Shown here in pieces: positions 4,813 through 5,944 of a stretch of DNA of 5,944 nucleotides. Position 1 is the stretch's first letter. Every line of letters starts with the position of its first letter. Source of the DNA: Candidatus Zixiibacteriota bacterium (GTDB lineage Bacteria > Zixibacteria > MSB-5A5 > GN15 > FEB-12). The stretch covers positions 1 to 5,944 of the forward strand of contig JADFLZ010000149.1 in the NCBI GenBank assembly GCA_022564135.1, read 5' to 3'. The notes below the pieces were generated by a model. It searched no databases and was not told the DNA's origin. It was given only the letters and a program-made list of their open reading frames with translations. The position numbers and the translations under genes were made by a program.

Positions 4813-5944
4813 ATTAATAACACTGTTGCTATTGCTCGTTTTTGCAGATGCCGGCTCGGGATCTGCTCAAGAGTCAGAAGTTTTAAAATATGATGTTTCT
4901 GAATATGACCTGGAGAGTCTTGGCTGGGGCAGGCATTACGTGCCGCTGGAAATAATAAATACTGAAGAATACATTCAGTTTGTAACAGTGGTTACCAATG
5001 TTATTTGTAAGGGCGAAAAATATTCACCGGAAAGAAAACTGGTTGCTAATTATCCGCTTTACGCAAATGATACTGTCTCAATGCAGGCGATGTTCTGGGT
5101 GCCCGGCAATTATGGTGAATTTAGTTATAAGCTCTCGCTTTATCATGTGATAGATACTCTGGACGAACTTCTCGACTACCAGATGTTCTTTAATGACACC
5201 GGCTCTTACACTATTAAACCTCCAGCCGGCATAAAGCCGTACCTGCAGAAAAAGGTGACATTGCCGCCTATGGTAGGACGACACATGGACCTTGACTATG
5301 ATTTCGCCAGAATAATGCCATTTTTGGTTTCAGAAAACAAGAGCGCCGGAGAAATTGCAAAGTTAGCCGGTTGTGACAGCTCTTTTGTAATTGACCATCT
5401 GGAGTATATGTCTACCAGAGGCTTTTATCGGAAAGATGGCAGCGGGTACAGGTCGATGGTTCCGACAATCAGCAAATCTGAAGCAGCAGAAAGCAATAAA
5501 CTGGCAGTAGAAATCGCAGAGAAAATCAGCGGCAAATTATCTATTAACTTAGATTCTTATTGGGACGTGCTTGATACGTTAATAGCGGCAGGGAAAATAG
5601 TTAATGACAGCGACGCCTTTATGGATGGAGGTTCGGTTTTGTATAGACCTTACCCGGTGGTAACTGCATTGTCCCTCTGGTTTGATATGGGCAGAAGCTT
5701 CATTACCGGAACAGCTCCCTTTAATCTCTTTGACCGCACAGACTTTTGCAATGCCCATATTCCTTACTATATGTATATGATAGAAGGAGACGAAATAGTT
5801 AGCGGTAATTGTTTCTATGCCATGACCACCAGCGGCAACAGTTATCAGATTATCTACGGCGATACTATACCTCAGATAACCTGTCCCCTTGGTTTTATGT
5901 TCGCATCTATGGCGGGAGTCGAGGTGCAATGGGAATATCAGAAG
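4799..5944 (+). CDS. Exported protein of unknown function, C-terminus beyond right edge
   Basis: The frame is open from GTG 4799 for 382 codons to the window edge and has no family that I recognise. Residues 1-23 form a signal peptide (MRKFR, then a Leu-rich core, cleavage near GSA-Q), so it is exported or periplasmic. Residues about 28-150 look like a beta-rich, Ig-like domain (GWGRHYVPLEI, WVPGNYGEFSYKLSLYHV). Residues 172-222 follow a winged-helix pattern: SAGEIAKLA, then SFVIDHLEYMSTRGFY, then KDGSGYRSM. A second helix-strand block (232-285) may repeat that plan. The later part is rich in aromatic residues and holds Cys317, Cys338 and Cys362. The start overlaps the rlmN stop by 14 bp behind a good ribosome site, so the two are probably cotranscribed and translationally coupled. 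A functional link to RlmN does not follow from this. The gene is real; its function is unknown. Confidence 0.85.
   Translation, partial: MRKFRLITLLLLLVFADAGSGSAQESEVLKYDVSEYDLESLGWGRHYVPLEIINTEEYIQFVTVVTNVICKGEKYSPERKLVANYPLYANDTVSMQAMFWVPGNYGEFSYKLSLYHVIDTLDELLDYQMFFNDTGSYTIKPPAGIKPYLQKKVTLPPMVGRHMDLDYDFARIMPFLVSENKSAGEIAKLAGCDSSFVIDHLEYMSTRGFYRKDGSGYRSMVPTISKSEAAESNKLAVEIAEKISGKLSINLDSYWDVLDTLIAAGKIVNDSDAFMDGGSVLYRPYPVVTALSLWFDMGRSFITGTAPFNLFDRTDFCNAHIPYYMYMIEGDEIVSGNCFYAMTTSGNSYQIIYGDTIPQITCPLGFMFASMAGVEVQWEYQK

Noticed and set aside
5078..5929. Minus-strand ORFs opposite the exported protein gene
   Set aside because: They lie opposite a plus-strand frame open for 382 codons with a ribosome site and signal peptide, and have no recognisable motif.

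Overview
The window looks like a chromosomal segment from an uncultured bacterium of the FCB superphylum, most like candidate division Zixibacteria. This is inferred from the exported proteins. One ends in a Cys-Cys-Val-Gly linker followed by two dockerin-like calcium repeats (ILDLT-[YF]-LVDRIFRGG). Another is a GGGIYC-type parallel beta-helix protein with an IHVPADLPTIQ start. No 16S gene or other phylogenetic anchor is present, so the lineage is tentative. No plasmid, phage, integrase or transposase gene is visible.

Left part (1-1750, all minus strand): reading from right to left there is a tRNA-Arg(UCU), a promoter and roughly 106-nt leader, a secreted cupredoxin-dockerin protein, then a second copy of the same promoter and leader, then a secreted beta-helix protein that runs off the left edge. 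The two leader copies (589-811 and 1466-1690) are diverged direct repeats, roughly three quarters identical by eye. The distal copy begins with the last 14 nt of the tRNA, so the duplication junction lies inside the tRNA T-arm. Both leaders can form the same two RNA hairpins, with compensatory base changes. The second hairpin covers the Shine-Dalgarno sequence. This is the most interesting signal in the window: a candidate cis-regulatory RNA shared by two unrelated exported proteins.

Middle (1751-3404): a gene for a FapA/DUF342-family beta-helix protein (plus strand) follows a leader with a terminator-like hairpin. Its usual C-terminal coiled coil seems to be replaced by a short acidic, Ser-rich linker. 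A tRNA-Pro(UGG) with a very good sigma70-type promoter faces it from the minus strand.

Right part (3405-5944): a 322-bp intergenic region holds a perfect 10-bp palindrome and a cluster of CTCAGG-type dispersed repeats. Next is rlmN, the radical SAM rRNA/tRNA adenine-C2 methyltransferase. A 19-bp core of the same dispersed repeat lies in frame inside rlmN, adding about ten residues ahead of the iron-sulfur motif. A gene for an exported protein of unknown function overlaps the rlmN stop codon and runs off the right edge. Its middle resembles a winged helix, which is unexpected for a secreted protein.

The genes do not form one pathway. They are exported or surface proteins next to translation functions (two tRNAs, RlmN).
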